From Rhabditoides inermis (taxonomy: Eukaryota; Nematoda; Chromadorea; Rhabditida; Rhabditidae): 64,000 nucleotides of DNA. Every line of letters begins with the position of its first letter. The stretch's first letter is position 1. The notes below the pieces were generated by a model. It saw only the letters and a program-made list of their open reading frames with translations. It had not been told where the DNA came from and ran no database searches. A program made the position numbers and the translations under genes. Of this stretch, positions 61,706 to 64,000 are shown in pieces. The stretch spans positions 222,001-286,000 of the forward strand of contig CAWZYM010000226.1 in assembly GCA_963966185.1 (NCBI GenBank), read 5' to 3'.

Positions 61706-61840
61706 GAAGTAGGGGAGAGATATGGAGGAAGAGGAAGTAATGAGTTGAAAATAGAAAAAAACTAGAAAGAAAACAGAAGAAAAAAGTAGGTGAGAGATAG
61801 TTGAAACAGACAGAACTTGAAAGAGATACATGTTTCTACG
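61371..61840 (+). repeat. GA-rich purine tracts in Helitron 2
   Basis: Long (GA)n runs at about 61371-61450 and 61645-61702, within purine-rich sequence. They are separated by a duplicated block carrying GTACTGTCTCTAGA and GTTGTTGTCACCGATGCG. They correspond to the tract in Helitron 1, but the arrangement differs. Confidence 0.85.
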
Positions 61841-61899
61841 CAAAAAAGCAACTATTTTTCTATTTTGTCTATTCTTGTATCTTGTATGCCTAGTGCGGA

Positions 61900-61927
61900 G
61901 GCGCGCGACAGCGCGCCGGAGCGCTAG
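61900..61927 (+). other. Helitron 2 3'-terminal hairpin and CTAG
   Basis: Stem 61900-61906/61911-61917 with loop GACA and terminal CTAG. It is identical in layout to Helitron 1 and differs by one loop base. Confidence 0.9.
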
Positions 61928-63633
61928 TCGTGGCAGAAATTTGGAAAATGAACCGCCACCGATCCCCGGATTGCCGTACCTTCTTGGAGTGCCTATTCAC
62001 CGTGCTTAAAGAAAGAGAAGCCATCGGCAAGTTGCAGAAACACGGGCAGCAAGAAAACAATCCATTCCCGCACCCACACTCCAACTCGAATGCGAATCAC
62101 AATAATCATATAAACAGTCCGCCGCAGTTGTCTACAGCTCCTCTTCCCAACCACTCTGTGTTCGTTGTAAATGAACAACAACACGACAAGAACGATCATC
62201 ATCAGAAGAATGTGAAGCGCAACAACCCAACATGCGCGCTTTGCAAAGAATCTCACTACGAAAATGAGTGTACCCGCTTTCCCGACGGACCATCTCGACA
62301 CGAAAGGGCGCAAGAGCTCCGTCTGTGTACAAGGTGCCTTCGCGACAACCATGGAACTTCTACCTGCAAATCTCGAAGAAAGTGCAGAAAGTGTTCCTCC
62401 ACAAATCATCACTCCGCCCTGTGTTTCGGAACAAGAGTACAGGCAGCCACACACTACGCTGCACCATGCGAGCAAACGTTTGCCGCAACACTCACGCCAC
62501 AACAGATGCCTTCGCCTCCGCCCATGACACAATACAATGGGAACAAGGAGGGTGAGTACAACAACACAGCACTCAATGTGCAACCTGCGCTGGAGACATG
62601 CGTTCTACTGATGATCGCAAAGATAACTGTCTTCAATCCAGCCGAAAGGGACGTGAAGAAGGAAATTTACGCCTTCTTCGATTGCGGCTCGACATCCTCT
62701 TTCATAACGACAGAGCTTGCCGACAGCCTGCATCTCGACGTGATCGACACTAGCGACATACACGTCAACACATTTGGTGGCACATCATGCAAGGCCATGA
62801 GCACCAATATGCACACACTCGGAATCGTCACACAACCCGATTTCGAGGGTCGGACGACACACTACCTCGGAGTAAGGTCACTCGAACAAATGACCTCGGA
62901 CATGCGCACGGTCTCCGTCAAGAAAGAAGACGTACAGCAGCTGCTCCACTCCGACGTCGTCAGCCTTCCTGTCGATGAGGTACGACCATCTCTCCTACTA
63001 GGCAGTACAGATATGTGGCAACTACTCGACTCCCTCGACCGAACCACACTGCCTTCCGGTTTCCAACTGATTGGATCTCGCGTCGGTAACATCCTAACCG
63101 GACGCGGCAACATTACAGCGCCAAATTTTCACATGCACCTGTCCAACCATGAGCATACAACAAAGAGCTCAATCCTCACTGACTACGATCGTGCAAACAA
63201 CATATACATCGAGGATTTCTTGCCCCAAGAGACGCTTGGAATCGAGCCTCTCACCACACAAGAAGACGAAGACCAGCTGGCAGTGCAACAGTTCAACAAC
63301 ACCGTTTCACGCGACGAGGACGGCAGGTACGAAGTGTCTTGGCCTTGGCGCTCCCCTCAACCAGACCTTCTCTCTAACTACACAACTGCTGTTTCTCGCT
63401 CGCATAGAGTCTACAAAAGACTCAAAGATGATCCGACACTGATGGCAAAAAACGACGAAATCATCAAGGATCAACTAGTTAATCTACATAGCCCACGAGT
63501 GCGGCATGTTCAAGAAGTGTTCCCGCAGAATGCAAAAACGGAGGCAAGAAAGAAGATGTCGCTAAACTGGAAAATCCCGTCAACAACAAGTGAACGAGGA
63601 TTACTTCAGTTCGCCTCTACTGAGGCTGAGTGA
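61928..63633 (+). CDS. gag-pro: BEL/Pao gag-protease, 3' portion with truncated pol start
   Basis: This continues the gag frame in phase after the Helitrons; 61928-61929 complete the split codon. Numbering residues from 61930: 1-40 finish the gag domain. Three CCHC zinc knuckles follow: C102-C105-H109-C114, C133-C136-H141-C146 and C152-C155-H160-C165, with a basic R/K-rich spacer, for nucleic-acid binding. Residues 225-400 resemble the DUF1758 aspartic protease, with FFDCGSTSSFIT at 249-260. The second active-site position is Cys rather than the usual Ser or Thr; BEL/Pao proteases vary here. Residues 440-516 match the conserved N-terminal part of the BEL/Pao RT region (EDEDQLAVQQF, DGRYEVSWPW, SNYTTAVSRSHRVYKRL). 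After DQL (516) the family pattern is lost and the frame ends 51 residues later, without RT motifs. An internal deletion near 63475 is the likely cause. Confidence 0.85.
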
Positions 63634-64000
63634 CAAATCTGCCCCTAATCTACATATAGAAATAGAATCACAACCGTCTAGCGTATACAACATTGTAAAG
63701 TCGCAATCCCCTGCATTTCTACATCATGGACTACAGTTATTCTACTTTACAAATTTTCAACAATTCTCTACATTTTCAATCTGCAAATTCACAAAATTGC
63801 AGTTCTATTTCTACAAACAGCTGATCCGCCGATGAGCTATTGTGAATCACTCGGCGCCATTTCACTCGACACCACAAGAATGACCGTTCTTGCTTTCAAT
63901 TTTCGGCCGCGGAGGGTCCCGATGGGAGTATCATCGTACATTACATACTGCTTCTCACACCTCACGCGACAGTAAGACGTCATCACACCAGCTCGTGTGA
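63634..64000 (+). other. Unassigned tail of the retrotransposon
   Basis: A 367-bp stretch follows the stop codon. A second frame (63590-63835, 81 aa) overlaps the gag-pro end in another phase and shows no recognisable domain. No copy of the 5' LTR start (TGTCGGTAACC) is found here. The last 100 bp contain a GC-rich patch (CGGCCGCGGAGGG at about 63903), which could be near a polypurine tract, but I cannot support that call. Confidence 0.4.

Larger units (their letters stand above)
59996..61927 (+). mobile_element. Non-autonomous Helitron 2 (1932 bp), in direct tandem with Helitron 1
   Basis: It begins with the same TCCCCCTTTCATACTA terminus at 59996, with no base between it and the CTAG of Helitron 1. 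It ends with hairpin 61900-61917 (GGCGCGC/GCGCGCC, loop GACA), 10 nt, and CTAG at 61924-61927, followed by host T at 61928. The 5' 1.15 kb aligns with Helitron 1 with scattered substitutions and short indels. The middle is GA-rich and contains an internal duplication of about 229 bp (about 61310 and 61540, both TAGTACTGTCTCTAGA). It lacks the SINE-like pair, which explains much of its shorter length. No coding capacity for RepHel is present. Confidence 0.88.
55129..64000 (+). mobile_element. BEL/Pao-type LTR retrotransposon, partial (right end outside window), split by two Helitrons
   Basis: The element begins with a TG...CA-bounded LTR directly at the satellite edge. A TGGCGACC primer-binding-site-like motif, a leader of about 400 bp and a gag-protease frame follow. 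The zinc-knuckle arrangement, the protease and the downstream conserved block (acidic EDEDQL, DGRYEVSWPW, NYTTAVSRSHRVYKRL) are typical of the BEL/Pao superfamily. Gag is interrupted by 4565 bp of Helitron DNA at 57363-61927. The frame ends at 63633 before RT motifs, and RNase H, integrase and a 3' LTR are not seen by base 64000. It may be internally deleted, or the rest may lie to the right. BEL/Pao rather than Ty3/Gypsy is judged from protein motifs only. Confidence 0.85.

Noticed and set aside
61337..61843. Ser/Leu-rich minus-strand frames
   Set aside because: Translations of (GA)n tracts, differing between the two Helitrons.
57363..61927. Autonomous Helitron with RepHel protein
   Set aside because: No frame longer than about 110 codons, and no Rep or helicase motifs in either element.
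61993..62583. 196-codon minus-strand frame opposite the zinc-knuckle region
   Set aside because: Antisense shadow of the gag-protease frame. Its Cys/Val-rich content mirrors the sense codons, and no domain is recognised.
63590..63835. 81-codon frame after gag-protease
   Set aside because: No recognisable domain. It overlaps the gag-protease end in another phase and starts at GTG.
63900..64000. 3' LTR at the right edge
   Set aside because: No match to the 5' LTR start or body in the last 367 bp; only a short shared GACGTCA-type string.

Overview
The window looks like metazoan nuclear DNA, probably from an invertebrate. A nematode is possible, but nothing in the sequence proves it. The evidence is a BEL/Pao-type LTR retrotransposon (a lineage restricted to animals), non-autonomous Helitrons and a tRNA-derived SINE-like repeat. 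No host protein-coding gene is recognisable.

Region 1 (1-55128) is one very large minisatellite, or satellite array, with a 23-bp unit. Each unit is a near-perfect hairpin: TCTCGCTTGAGAAGCGAGA (8-bp arms, loop GAG) followed by ACAC. The array enters from beyond the left edge. It runs in one orientation to about 41080 and in the reverse complement from about 41084 to 55128, so the locus is a giant imperfect fold-back centred on 41082. Variant units (7-bp internal duplications, TTG-to-CTA-type hairpin changes, GAATATTC units, a fixed micro-inversion) are arranged in higher-order repeats. In the left arm these include direct repeats with offsets of 852, 1254, 3430, 10683 and about 16727-16750 bp. 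In the right arm offsets are 2166, about 3901 and 5445 bp. The largest copies (6.9 and 9.5 kb) differ by only about one substitution plus one 23-bp unit, as judged by reading them against each other. The many long open frames inside the array follow from a stop-free 23-bp unit and are not called as genes.

Region 2 (55129 to beyond 64000) is a BEL/Pao-type element whose 5' LTR (about 55129-55412) abuts the satellite directly. After a primer-binding-site-like motif and a leader comes a gag-protease reading frame: coiled coil, Pro/Ala/His/Asn-rich linker, DUF1759-like gag domain, three CCHC zinc knuckles, a DUF1758-like aspartic protease with a D-C-G-S motif, and the first part of the reverse-transcriptase region. 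The frame stops at 63633 before any RT catalytic motif. No 3' LTR is visible in the window.

Region 3 (57363-61927) is nested inside gag: two related non-autonomous Helitrons in direct head-to-tail contact (57363-59995 and 59996-61927). Each starts TCCCCCTTTC and ends with a GC hairpin, 10 nt and CTAG. They sit exactly between a host A and a host T, and gag resumes in the same codon after the second one. Helitron 1 also carries an inverted pair of about 180-bp tRNA-headed SINE-like copies. Both Helitrons carry long GA-rich purine tracts.

The order of events read from nesting is: satellite present, then BEL/Pao insertion at its right edge or into it, then Helitron insertion(s) in gag, with the SINE-like pair in Helitron 1.
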